Shown here: in pieces, positions 1 to 14,108 of the stretch
Layout of the letters: each line of letters starts with the position of its first letter
Position numbering within the stretch: the first letter of the stretch is position 1
Source: Manihot esculenta
Lineage: Eukaryota > Streptophyta > Magnoliopsida > Malpighiales > Euphorbiaceae
Reading direction: 5' to 3'
DNA: 64,000 nucleotides
Assembly: GCF_001659605.2 (NCBI RefSeq)
Contig: NC_035171.2
Span: 11,166,614 to 11,230,613 of the forward strand
Position numbers and translations under genes: made by a program
The notes under the pieces: model-generated
Told to the model about the DNA's origin: nothing
The model's database searches: none
What the model saw: the letters and a program-made list of their open reading frames with translations, nothing else

Positions 1-1509
1 ATATACCTGCCAGGGCGTAGTCAAAGGCTCCTGGACTTCTTTATACCTGCCAGGGAGTAGTCAAAGGCTCCTGGACTTCCTGTCTGAGACTATTGGATCA
101 TTCAGCATTCACCCACATAAACAAATAACGATGCAATGTAGCATATTCGTAGAGTCTAATGCAAACAACCTACTATATACTCATGATGCATGAACTATGC
201 TGACAATAGTGTATGTCTCAATTAAAAGCATTAAGTTTAGTTCCACTCACCGTTGGCTCTGGACTGACTCTGCAGGCTCTGAAACCTCTGGAGCAGTACT
301 CACTGCTGCTCTCTCTGGTTCCTCTGGTTTGTACCTATCCAAATAAACTCAAATGAGGGACCAAACTAACTTAAGAACAACTCTATTAAACTCCCCAAGA
401 ATCCCTTTAAACTCACTCTAATATCCATGCAAAGCATGCAAAGGAAAGCTGGACAGAACACTTTTGGCGGCAGGTTCGGCGGTCGAAAGTCCTCTCCAGA
501 GACGAAACTCAAGCACCTTCGGCGGCCGAATCTCTACTTTCGGCTGCCGAACCCTTTCGGGGGCAAGTTTCGGAGGCCAAAAGGCACTCCAGAGACGAAA
601 GTCTCTAACCTTCGGCGGCCGAACTCCCCTCCAGAGCCGAAAGTCCAAAAGCTCGGGGGCAAGCTTGGGCAGCCGAAGCCACCTCCTCACACCTCCTCAG
701 GGGTTCGACGGCCGAATGTACCTTCGGCTGCCGAACCTGAGTTCATCAGCAGGGCAGAAACTTGCCCTGCCTCTCGCCCGATGCACAAAACTCACTCCAA
801 CTCAAACACCTCAATTCCTCAACTTGCATACACTTATGTATATGCTCAAAGGGGTTAACAACTACCTTAAAACCCCAAACACACAACTCAAACAACACAA
901 AAACAAGCTCTATGCATAAAATCATCAAAACATCTCTTTTTAACCTATTCATGCCACTCTCTCCACAAACCCCATAAAACCTTCAGAAAACATAAAAACA
1001 AGCTCAGGATCTTCACTTACCTAGTGAAAACAAGGAGATGAAGGATCCTAACGTGGAGTTTTGAAGTAACTCTTCTTTAAACTCTCCAAAAGTCACAACT
1101 TTGTATTTTAAGCTCAAAACCTTCAAAAGATCATCAACACTAATCAAATCTGTGCATGATTTAATGAAAACATGAAGAAATACTCACACAGGACAGGGTC
1201 TCACCTCAGAAAGTGAAAGAAAACGGTGATGGTTATCCTTTCAACCGACTGAGGGCCATTTATAGGTGGCTGGCCAGACCACCTTCGGCGGCCACACGTG
1301 AAACCGAAAGCCATGCATGTTCGGCGGCCGAACCTGGCTTTTCTGCCTTGGTTCATTTCATTCAAAAACTCATTTCCTTATGCTTAAAACGGAATGAACA
1401 TATCAAAACATTTGAGAAAAACATAAATCTATCCCGTCTAAAGACTTTCGGCAACCGGAACTCCATCGGAAAGTAGAATTCCGTTGCCGAACTCTAGCCG
1501 GGTATTACA
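1..1509 (-). repeat. Chromovirus LTR 1 (partial, 3' LTR of unit A)
   Basis: The sequence matches LTR 2 and LTR 3 of the array from its first bases and ends with the family terminus GGGTATTACA at 1509, directly followed by the polypurine tract. Roughly the first 700 bp of the LTR lie off the left edge. It holds two copies of the CCAGG...CCTGG repeat (about 8-80), a GC-rich stretch with several TTCGGC-type palindromes (about 465-745), and a minus-strand TATA box at 1258-1264. Apparent open frames at 418-1476 are products of the TTCGGCGGCCGAA repeats and not genes. Confidence 0.92.
1258..1264 (-). promoter_or_regulatory. LTR TATA box
   Basis: On the minus strand this reads TATAAAT inside CCACCTATAAATGG. 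The CCACCTATAAA context recurs at the same place in nearly every LTR of this family in the window, which supports a Pol II core promoter driving leftward transcription. The near-palindrome GGTGGCTGGCCAGACCACC lies at 1265-1283. Confidence 0.6.
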
Positions 1510-1545
1510 TTCTCCCCCCCTTAAGAACATTCATCCTCGAATGTC
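1510..1545 (-). promoter_or_regulatory. Polypurine tract and adjacent hairpin, unit A
   Basis: Immediately inside LTR 1 the minus strand reads AAGGGGGGGAGAA (1510-1522), the plus-strand primer site for reverse transcription. Next to it, at about 1526-1545, is an inverted repeat (ACATTC / GAATGT) that recurs beside the polypurine tracts of the other chromoviruses here. Confidence 0.8.
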
Positions 1546-1586
1546 CTAAATCAAACACGGAACACATAAAAAGGAGGAAACTAACC

Positions 1587-1988
1587 TCAAAACAAATATG
1601 GATACTGCTGAAGCATAGACTCCCGCGTCTCCCACGTGCACTCTTCTAGATTATGGTGGTTCCACAGGACTTTCACCATTGGAATCTCCTTGTTCCTTAG
1701 CTGTCTGATCTGTGTGTCCAGAATCCGCACTAGCTGCTCTATATAGGTGAGATCTGTAAGAATCTCCACCTCAGGCTCACTCAGAACCTGATTCGGATCT
1801 GACACAAACTGCCGTAGCATAGAAACATGAAATACCGGGTGAATTCTTGCCATAGAAGCAGGTAAATCCAGCTTATACGACACATTCCCGATCTTCTGCA
1901 AGATCTCAAAGGGTCCAATGTATCGTGGAGCTAACTTACCTTTCTTTCCAAAACGAACCACTCCTTTCATTGGAGACACTTTTAGCAA
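1587..1988 (-). pseudogene. Integrase C-terminus with chromodomain, unit A
   Basis: This frame of about 133 codons is the C-terminal end of the chromovirus polyprotein. Residues about 10-80 hold the integrase C-terminal module, with the GPF/Y-type motif (YIGPFEIL) followed by HPVFHVSML. Residues about 86-133 form a chromodomain (WNHHNLEECTWE) ending at a natural stop close to the polypurine tract. Chromodomains of this kind are thought to steer integration into heterochromatin. The frame is cut off from the integrase core to its right by a stop and a frame change near 1988-2048, so it is a fragment of a dead polyprotein. The homologous end in unit B is broken by indels; the one at 45156 is cleaner. 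Confidence 0.9.
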
Positions 1989-2045
1989 TACTATACTACC
2001 TTCCTGAAACTCTAACTGTTTTCTGCGAACGTCTGCATAACTTTT

Positions 2046-2702
2046 CTATCTGCTCTGAGCTGTTCTGATCCTCTCTCTGATCATGGGCACCATTCTACTG
2101 GTAATCTCTACTAACTCTGGCCCTGCAAGAGCCTTCTCTCCTATTTCTTCCCAGCAAACAGGGGATCTGCACTTCCTCCCATACAAAGCTTCATAAGGAG
2201 CCATCCCTATGCTAGCATGATGGCTGTTATTGTAGGCAAACTCCACCAAAGGTAGATGCTGCCTCCAAGAACTGCCAAAGTCTAACACACACAGTCGAAG
2301 CATATCCTCTATGGTCTGGATGGTCCTCTCTGACTGTCCATCAGTCTGTGGGTGGAAAGCAGTGCTAAAATCTAACCTCGTGCCCATCGCACTCTGCAGA
2401 CTCCGCCAGAATCTAGAGGTAAACTGAGGTCCTCTATCTGAGACTATAGACACTGGAACTCCATGTAACCGTACTATCTCATCCAGATAGACCTGTGCCA
2501 ACTTATCCACAGAATAGTTATTCCGAACGGGAAGAAAATGAGCAGATTTCGTGAGTCTGTCCACAATCACCCATATAGAGTCTATCCTGTTGGACGCTAC
2601 TGGTAAACCCACTACAAAATCCATGGCGATGTTCTCCCATTTCCATTCTGGAATCGGCAGTGGGTTAAGCATTCCAGCTGGTTTCTGATGCTCTAGTTTC
2701 AC
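2046..2702 (-). pseudogene. Integrase catalytic core, unit A
   Basis: About 218 codons of Ty3/gypsy integrase. All three acidic catalytic residues are visible: D at about residue 28 (AMDFVVGLP), D at about 89 (VSDRGPQF) and E at about 125 (QSERTIQ), with the canonical 35-residue spacing between the last two. The frame ends at a TAG where the copy at 45156-45872 has glutamine before KSYAD. A second TAG at 2706 separates it from the zinc-binding part. The core therefore looks chemically complete but cannot be made as one polyprotein without suppression of several stops. Confidence 0.9.
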
Positions 2703-2705
2703 TCT

Positions 2706-2969
2706 CTAGCAACCCTCACAGGCTGTCACAAATTGCGCCACCTCTTTCTTCATGGCTGGCCACCAATATACCCTCTTTAAATCCTGATACATCTTGGTGG
2801 CTCCTGGGTGAACACTATACCTCGCATTATGAGATTCTCGCATAATGTCTGCCTTCACACTGCTACTATCTGGTACACAAAGTCGCCTCCCATAACGGAG
2901 GATCCCTTTGCTGTCAAATCTGAACTCTGCATTATTGCCTGACTGAACAGTCCTGGCAATTTTCATCAA
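2706..2969 (-). pseudogene. Integrase H2C2 zinc-binding region, unit A
   Basis: This frame holds the linker after RNase H and the HHCC zinc finger: an [10 protein letters not shown] segment with two histidines, then [10 protein letters not shown] and a C-x2-C pair at the end. It is bounded on the left by a TAG (2706-2708) that replaces the glutamine seen in the later copy at 46322, and on the right by a TAA at 2970-2972 where the later copy has glutamate (QHEDPEL). The TAA is also present in unit B at 10379-10381. Confidence 0.88.
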
Positions 2970-3368
2970 TTATGGGTCCTCGTGTTGTCTCTGAGCTATC
3001 TGCTCCAGAAACACAGGTGTCACTCTCATCTGTGCTATCAACGCACCTGTACCGGAGAACTCTAGCTGTAACCCCTCTTCTAAGAGCTTGTAAAGCTCCA
3101 TCACGACTGGTCTTCGTTCTACTGCTATATGGGATAAACTGCCTAGTGACTTCCGGCTTAGGGCGTCTGCCACAACATTCGCCTTACCCGGGTGATACTG
3201 GATCTTACAATCATAATCACTGAGCAATTCTACCCATCTTCTCTGCCTCAAATTCAGCTCTCTCTGACTCAAGATGTACTGTAAACTCTTATGATCAGTG
3301 AAGATCTCGCATTTAACTCCGTAGAGGTAATGCCGCCACATCTTAAGTGCAAAGATCACTGCTGCCAT
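2970..3368 (-). pseudogene. RNase H C-terminal part, unit A
   Basis: Frame of about 132 codons continuing the retroelement RNase [16 protein letters not shown], then the catalytic aspartate of TDHKSLQY, then [25 protein letters not shown], typical of gypsy RNase H. It is joined to the RT frame only across a frameshift near 3356-3370, where the RT frame runs into a wrong reading frame (LPLTYRWQQ). Its end is the TAA at 2970-2972 shared with unit B. Confidence 0.9.
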
Positions 3369-5476
3369 CTATAGGTCAGGGGTAGGTAATTCAACTCGTG
3401 CTTCTTCAACTGTCTAGAAGCATAAGCTATCACCCTATCACTCTGCATCAAAACACAGCCCAATCCCACGTGAGAGGCATCACAGAACACTGTGAAATCT
3501 GCAGTACTGACAGGCAGAGCTAACACTGGTGCTGTAGTCAATCTCCTATTGAGCTCATCAAAGCTTGCTTCACACTGGTCTGACCAGACAAACTTCTGGT
3601 TCTTTTGAGTCAGTTTGGTCATCGGAGCTGCTATCTTTGAGAAGTCCTGAACGAACCTCCTGTAGTAACCTGCCAGTCCCAGAAAGCTTTTAATCGTAGT
3701 CACTGTAGTGGGTCTGGGCCAGTTAGCTACAGCCTCTATCTTCTTGGGGTCTACCTCAATACCCTCTGCTGATACCACATGTCCCAAGAAGGAAATGCTC
3801 CTCAACCAAAACTCACACTTCGAGAACTTGGCATACAAACCATGCTCTCTCAGTGTCTGCAGAACTATCCTCAGATGCTGGGCATGCTCCTCTGCATCTC
3901 TGGAATATACTAAGATATCATCGATGAACACAATGACAAAGTGATCCAGAAACTCACTGAAAACTCTATTCATGAGATCCATGAATGCTGCAGGGGCGTT
4001 AGTCAACCCGAACGGCATCACTAAGAACTCATAATGCCCATATCTGGTCCTGAAAGCTGTCTTAGGCACATCTGCCTCTCTGACTCTCAACTGATGATAC
4101 CCAGATCTCATATCTATTTTCGAGAAACAACCTGCTCCAGCTAGCTGGTCAAATAGATCATCAATCCTAGGTAGAGGATACCTATTCTTGGTAGTGACCT
4201 TGTTCAACTGTCTGTAGTCGATACAAAGTCTGAGAGATCCATCCTTCTTTCTGACAAAGAGCACTGGAGCACCCCAAGGTGAGGTACTAGGGCGGATGAA
4301 ACCCTTATCTACCAAGTCCTGCAACTGTTCTTTTAACTCTTTTAACTCTGCTGGCGCCATCCTGTAGGGAGGAATAGAGATAGGTCTGGTATCAGGCAGC
4401 AATTCGATTTCAAACGCTATCTCCCTATCAGGTGGTAGTCCTGGAAGTTCGTCTGGGAAAACATCGAGAAACTCTCGGACTACTGGTACTGTAGCTGGTT
4501 CCCTCACCTGACTGTCTAGCTCTCTCACATGAGCTAGAAACCCCTGACAACCCCTCCTAAGCAAACGATGAGCCTGAAGGGCTGAAATCAAACCTCTGGG
4601 TGTACCTCTCCTGTCTCCTCTGAAGACACACTCTGACCCATCCTGGTATCTGAGACTCACTATCTTCTCTCTACAGTCCAACGTAGCAATGTATGCAGAT
4701 AGCCAATCCATCCCTAGAATGACATCAAAATCTGTCAAGTCTAGAACCACAAGGTCAGCTGGAAGGCACCTACCCTCTATGAACACTGGACTGAAATGAC
4801 AGACTGACACTGCCACTGATGGGTCACATTTAGGTCCACTGACCCAGAGAGGATACTCTAACGCAGAACTGATCAAACCCAATCTCTCTATGGCTCTCGA
4901 AGCAATAAAGGAATGAGAAGCACCGGGGTCCATCAAAGCATACACATCTGAACACCCAATGATGAGATTACCTGACACCACTGTGTTCGACGTGTTAGCC
5001 TCCTCCTGTGTCACATTGAAAATCCGTGCTGGGGCTACCGGATTTCCACCTCGGGAACCTGTTGCTGAAGTAGAGGCTGCCCCTCTCCCTCTACCTCTGC
5101 CACTACTCTGAGGCATGACTGGAGCTGCTGGCTGTACCACACTGCCTAAACTCATCTGCTGGGATGGTGCAAAAGTCACCTGAGGACAATCCCGAGCAAT
5201 ATGCCCTTCCTGTCCACATCTAAAACAAGCTGTAGATCCCAACCGACAAACTCCTCCATGTGGTTTTCCACATCTTTTACATACTGGAGCTGTGCCAAAG
5301 CTTGAGCCACTACCTATTCCCAGACCTGACTTGACTTTACTCCAGAACTTACTCTTTGTTCCTTTTGCTCTATCCCATCTCTTGCCGCCTGAACTGGGGG
5401 CCTTCAAACCCGAAGCTTGTGCCTTTGACTGTTTCTGAATATTGGCACTAGCTTCCATTTTCCTGGCTGCGTCCAC
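3356..5476 (-). pseudogene. Gag nucleocapsid, protease, RT and RNase H start, unit A
   Basis: The longest frame in the window (about 706 codons). Residues about 66-97 contain two zinc knuckles, an atypical CX2CX3HX3C and a standard CX2CX4HX4C. An RG-rich linker follows (about 126-132), then an aspartic protease with DPGA at about 183-186, RT at about 340-570 with FIDD at 517-520, and the first RNase H aspartate at about 666 (FCDAS). Gag and Pol are in one frame, as is usual for Tekay. Upstream it is separated from the capsid part by an in-frame TAG at 5492-5494. Downstream it is lost to a frameshift near 3368. All key catalytic motifs are present, so decay is limited to stops and indels. Confidence 0.93.
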
Positions 5477-5491
5477 TATGGTGTGGAAACT

Positions 5492-6496
5492 CTACTTTTC
5501 GGCTGGAAGAATCAAGGAAGAATACCTAGGATGCAGTCTCATAGTATATCTCCTTGCCTTCTTCTGGTCAGTATCATAGGCTTGACCCACATACTGAAGC
5601 AAATCCAGGAACTTATCTGTGAATTCATCAACACTCATCTCATCTGTTTGTCGCAACTGTTCGAACTCTATTACTTTCATCTCCCTAGAACTGTCAGGAA
5701 AAGCCCACCCTGCAAATTCATTGGCGAATTCTCCCCAAGACATACTATTCATCCTGGGTTCCATATAATTCTTGAACCATTCTCTGGCCTTCTTACATTT
5801 CAGTGTAAATCCTGCCATCTCAATGGCTCTTACTATCATCAGCTCTAATTCACTGGTTATCATCCTAACTGATCTGAGGTATTCAAATGGATCATCTCCC
5901 GTGTTGTATTTAGGAGCATCCAATTTCAAGTACTCCGTCATTTGCACTTTACTCCAGATGAGCTAGGTTGGTGTCTGTCAACAACAGGGACTACTGGTTC
6001 TGGTGGTGGTGGTACTGGGTCATTTGGCTCTGGGTGTGCTGCATTTGGATGGGTAGGGGATGGTGGTACATAGGATATGTGGGGTAATAAGGAGGATAAG
6101 GCATATATGGCATGTAAGGAGGATATGGGACAAAACTAGAGTACTCCGACATACCTCCCATCGGATACTCTGGGTCCTGCGGAAAGACTGGATAGCCAAA
6201 ACCTGAGGCCTGGAGCACCTCCCTGCGACTCTCCCATACCTTCCTCAAATCTGCCTACACCCATGCTATCATCTCTAGACTGATCAATCTCCATAGCCTC
6301 CCTCCTGTCCTCTGATCTTTCTCCCCTAGCTGTACCTCTCTTCGCTCTCGTCTACAGACCTTCTAGGGTCTATTGACGTACCTTCCCTGCTAGATCTCTG
6401 AGACCTTTCCCTTGGCAATGCAGGAGGACGAGCAGCTGGTCTCTCACTCTCTAGTGGGACTCCAGTCAATCGAGCTGATCGATGAGTTCCTCTCAT
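5492..6496 (-). pseudogene. Gag N-terminus and capsid, unit A (frameshifted)
   Basis: Gag begins at the ATG at 6496 (MRGTHRSARL), the same start used by the better copy in unit B. In unit A it is broken into three frames (6496-6326, 6248-5991, 5947-5492) by small indels. The middle part is a proline/tyrosine-rich segment with repeated PPY-like units; the last is the retrotransposon gag capsid domain (DDPFEYLRSV through FPDSSREMKVIEFEQL). It ends at a TAG (5492-5494) that lies exactly where the copy at 48721-49377 has a glutamate codon. The same TAG occurs in unit B. Confidence 0.9.
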
Positions 6497-6706
6497 CATT
6501 ACCTTCCTCTCTCTGAAACACAACATAAAATATAGCACTTTAGCACATAAACATCACATATCAATAAGGCACATGCATAACTCATGGCATTAAACAGATA
6601 GGACTCAATACCCTATCCTAGTGGACATGATTTCTTATTGTGCTTGACCACCTCTAGCCTCAATGAGCCCGAAACTATCTCTATAGTCCGATCATGTGAA
6701 CCTAGG

Positions 6707-6718
6707 GCTCTGATACCA
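6707..6718 (-). promoter_or_regulatory. Primer binding site, tRNA-iMet type, unit A
   Basis: On the minus strand this reads TGGTATCAGAGC, complementary to the 3' end of initiator methionine tRNA, and lies four bases inside the LTR border. It fixes the orientation and border of the 5' LTR. Confidence 0.92.
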
Positions 6719-6721
6719 ATC

Positions 6722-8942
6722 GTTAACGACCCCAAAATGGACCGTCACCGGCGCTAGGATTCAGGTCGGCTTAAGGCCGCCAGAACCCATAGCAAGCCTG
6801 CTATACTCTCTGTGTACCTGTAAATCTCATACATGATCATACATTTGGTGAAAATAAAAACTCTTTTCTAAACCAAGGCTTAACCTGTGCACTCTGTACT
6901 CTGTACTCTGTACTCTGTACTCTGTACTCTGTACCCCTGACTAGAGCTTGCTCTAGATGGGTTAACTCATACCTGTTAAGCCTGGTTTTTCACATACAGT
7001 AAAACAATTTTACATATACAGATCATGTACAAAACAAACATTTCTAAGTCAAGCACATGTCTCACTTTTACACCTATTACATCTCTTTCATAGTACATGT
7101 CCACTCTAAGCTATTACACATCTCTTTACTCTTCCTGTACTCTGCTGGACTGTCCCTGTACACGGAACCTGCAAAACTGGGGTTAAGGGAGTGGGATGAG
7201 CTCTATAGCCCAGTGAGTAGAACAATAAAACAAGTCATTAACACATGCTCTTATGAAATGCATCAGATCACAGACAATCCACATCAAAGGTAAACCTGTC
7301 ACCACATAGTCCCAGTAACTCTGTGCCAGGGCGTAGAATCGAGCACCTGGTCTTCCTATCATATATGTATATGTGTATATAACACCTCTGTACTTACCAT
7401 TGCCAAGGCGCAGTCAAAGGCTCCTGGACTTTACTATATACCTGCCAGGGCGTAGTCAAAGGCTCCTGGACTTCTCTATACCTGCCAAGGCGTAGTCAAA
7501 GGCTCCTGGACTTCCTGTCTGAGACTATTGGATCATTCAGTATTCACCCACATAAAAAATAACGATGCAATGTAGCATATTCGTGGAGTATAATGCAAAC
7601 AACCTACTATATACTCATGATGCATGAACTATGCTGACAACAGTGTATGTCTCAATTAAAAGCATTAAGTTTAGTTCCACTCACCGCTGGCTCTGGACTG
7701 ACTCTGCAGGCTCTGAAACCTCTGGAGCAGTACTCACTGCTGCTCTCTCTGGTTCCTCTGGTCTGTACCTATCCAGATAGACTCAAATGAGGGACCAAAC
7801 TAACTTAAGAACAACACTATTAAACTCCCCAAGAATCCCCTTAAACTCACTCTAATATCCATGCAACGCATGCAAAGGAAAGCTGGACAGAACACTTTCG
7901 GCGGCAGGTTCGGCGGCCGAAAGTCCTCTCCAGAGACGAAACTCAACCACCTTCGGCGGCCGAATCTCTACTTTCGGCTGCTGAACCCTTTCGGGGGCAA
8001 GTTTCGGAGGCCAAAAGCACTCCAGAGACGGAAGTCTCTAACCTTCGGCGGCCGAACTCCCCTCCAGAGCCGAAAGTCCAAAAGGTCGGGGGCAAGCTTG
8101 GGCAGCCGAAGCCACTCCTCACACCTCCTCAGGGGTTCGGCGGCCGAATGTACCTTCGGCTGCCAAACCTGAGTTCATCAGCAGGGCAGAAACTTGCCCT
8201 GCCTCTCACCCGATGCACAAAACTCACTCCAACTCAAACACCTCAATTCCTCAACTTGCATACACTTATGTATATGCTCAAAGGGGTTAACAACTACCTT
8301 AAGACCCCAAACCCACACCAAACTCCAAAACAACACAAAAACAAGCTCTATGCATTAAAATCATCAAACATCTCTTTTAACCTATTCATGCCACTCTCTC
8401 CACAAACCCCATAAAACCTTCAGAAAACAAAAACAAGCTCAGGATCTTCACTTACCTAGTGAAAACAAGGAGATGAAGGATCCTAACGTGGAGTTTTGAA
8501 GTAACTCTTCTTTAAACTCTCCAAAAGTCACAACTTTGTATTTTAAGCTCAAAACCTTCAAAAGATCATCAACACTAATCAAATCTGTGCATGATTTAAT
8601 GAAAACATGAAGAAATACTCACACAGGACAGGGTCACCTCAGAAAGTGAAAGAAAACGGTGATGGTTATCCTTTCAAACCGACTGAGGGCCATTTATAGG
8701 TGGCTGGCCAGACCACCTTCGGCGGCCACACGTGAAACCGAAAGCCATGCATTGTTCGGCGGCCGAACCTGGCTTTTGCTTGTTCCTTGGTCATTCATTC
8801 AAAAACTCATTTCCTTATGCTTAAAGAAGAGAATGAAATATCAAACATTTGAGAAAAACATAAATCTATCCCGTCTAAAGACTTTCGGCAACCGGAACTC
8901 CATCGGAAAGTAGAATTCCGTTGCCGAACTAGCCGGGTATAA
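6722..8942 (-). repeat. Chromovirus LTR 2 (shared by units A and B)
   Basis: About 2.2 kb, closely matching LTR 3. It serves both as 5' LTR of unit A (primer site at 6707-6718) and 3' LTR of unit B (polypurine tract from 8943). The first bases read CGTTAACG instead of TGTAACG, and the end is shortened by about three bases. From about 8000 onward it accumulates 1-3 base indels relative to LTR 1 and LTR 3, with few substitutions. It contains a heptamer array (6891-6933), CCAGG...CCTGG repeats (about 7322-7516), TTCGGC palindromes (about 7895-8160) and a TATA box at 8692-8698. Confidence 0.92.
6891..6933. repeat. Heptamer microsatellite (CTCTGTA)n in LTR 2
   Basis: About six tandem copies of the 7-base unit CTCTGTA. 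The same array occurs in LTR 3 at about 14277-14322 and is absent from the solo LTRs of the same family, so it arose in the lineage of this array. Confidence 0.9.
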
Positions 8943-8955
8943 TTCTCCCCCCTTA
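8943..8955 (-). promoter_or_regulatory. Polypurine tract, unit B
   Basis: Minus strand AAGGGGGGAGAA directly inside LTR 2, one G shorter than in unit A. The adjacent hairpin motif is damaged by a one-base loss. Confidence 0.75.
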
Positions 8956-12861
<3,906 letters not shown>

Positions 12862-12876
12862 TATGGTGTGGAAACT

Positions 12877-13881
12877 CTACTTTTCGGCTGGAAGAATCAA
12901 GGAAGAATACCTAGGATGCAGTCTCATAGTATATCTCCTTGCCTTCTTCTGGTCAGTATCATAGGCTTGACCCACATACTGAAGCAAATCCAGGAACTTA
13001 TCTGTGAATTCATCAACACTCATCTCATCTGTTTGTCGCAACTGTTCGAACTCTATTACTTTCATCTCCCTAGAACTGTCAGGAAAAGCCCACCCTGCAA
13101 ATTCATTGGCGAATTCTCCCCAAGACATACTATTCATCCTGGGTTCCATATAATTCTTGAACCATTCTCTGGCCTTCTTACATTTCAGTGTAAATCCTGC
13201 CATCTCAATGGCTCTACTATCATCAGCTCCTAATTCACTGGTTATCATCCTAACTGATCTGAGGTATTCAAATGGATCATCTCCCGTGTTGTATTTAGGA
13301 GCATCCAATTTCAAGTACTCCGTCATTTGCACTTTACCTCCAGATGAGCTAGGTTGGTGTCTGTCAACAACAGGGACTACTGGTTCTGGTGGTGGTGGTA
13401 CTGGGTCATTTGGCTCTGGGTGTGCTGCATTTGGATGGGTAGGGGATGGTGGGTACATAGGATATGGTGGGTAATAAGGAGGATAAGGCATATATGGCAT
13501 GTAAGGAGGATATGGGACAAAACTAGAGTACTCCGACATACCTCCCATCGGATACTCTGGGTCCTGCGGAAAGACTGGATAGCCAAAACCTGAGGCCTGA
13601 GCACCTCCCTGCGACTCTCCCATACCTTCCTCAAATCTGCCTACACCCATGCTATCATCTCTAGACTGATCAATCTCCATAGCCTCCCTCCTGTCCTCTG
13701 ATCTTTCTCCCCTAGCTGTACCTCTTCTGCTCTCGTCTACAGACCTTCTAGGGTCTATTGACGTACCTTCCCTGCTAGATCTCTGAGACCTTTCCCTTGG
13801 CAATGCAGGAGGACGAGCAGCTGGTCTCTCACTCTCTAGTGGGACTCCAGTCAATCGAGCTGATCGATGAGTTCCTCTCAT
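12877..13881 (-). pseudogene. Gag N-terminus and capsid, unit B
   Basis: One continuous frame of about 334 codons from the ATG at 13881 (MRGTHRSARL) to a TAG at 12877-12879. The open frame continues further upstream to 13971, but this ATG is the conserved start in all copies. The order is: basic N-terminus; acidic/serine-rich segment; proline/tyrosine-rich segment (PYPPYMPYMPYPPYYP); then the capsid domain (YLKLDAPKYNTGDDPFEYL to the PDSSREMKVIEFEQL region). The zinc knuckles follow after the stop in the same frame at 12861-12421. The stop is identical to the one at 5492-5494, so it predates the duplication or recombination that made the array. Confidence 0.9.
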
Positions 13882-14093
13882 CATTACCTTTCCTCTCTCT
13901 GAAACACAACATAAAATATAGCACTTTAGCACATAAACATCACATATCAATAAGGCACATGCATAACTCATGGCATTAAACAGATAGGACTCAATACCCT
14001 ATCCTAGTGGACATGATTTCTTATTGTGCTTGACCACCTCTAGCCTCAATGAGCCCGAAACTATCTCTATAGGTCCGATCATGTGAACCTAGG

Positions 14094-14105
14094 GCTCTGA
14101 TACCA
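14094..14105 (-). promoter_or_regulatory. Primer binding site, tRNA-iMet type, unit B
   Basis: Minus strand TGGTATCAGAGC, three bases from the LTR 3 border at 14109. Confidence 0.92.
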
Positions 14106-14108
14106 ATC

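Noticed and set aside
418..1476. Several 60-150 codon open frames on both strands in the chromovirus LTRs (also near 7861-8414, 15241-15800, 20380-20711, 29059-29448, 33692-34081, 43833-44289, 51390-51876, 53359-53648)
   Set aside because: They are made of FGGR/RRPN/SAAE repeats from the palindromic TTCGGCGGCCGAA words, occur in all frames, have no conserved start and lie in LTRs.
6691..6720. A possible tRNA gene at the CTCTGATACCA sites
   Set aside because: Only the 3' 12 bases of tRNA-iMet are matched and no cloverleaf surrounds them; these are retroelement primer sites.
7322..7516. CRISPR-like direct repeats with spacers in the LTRs
   Set aside because: The repeats are imperfect LTR-internal tandem units present in every family member of a plant retroelement; no cas genes and no unique spacers.
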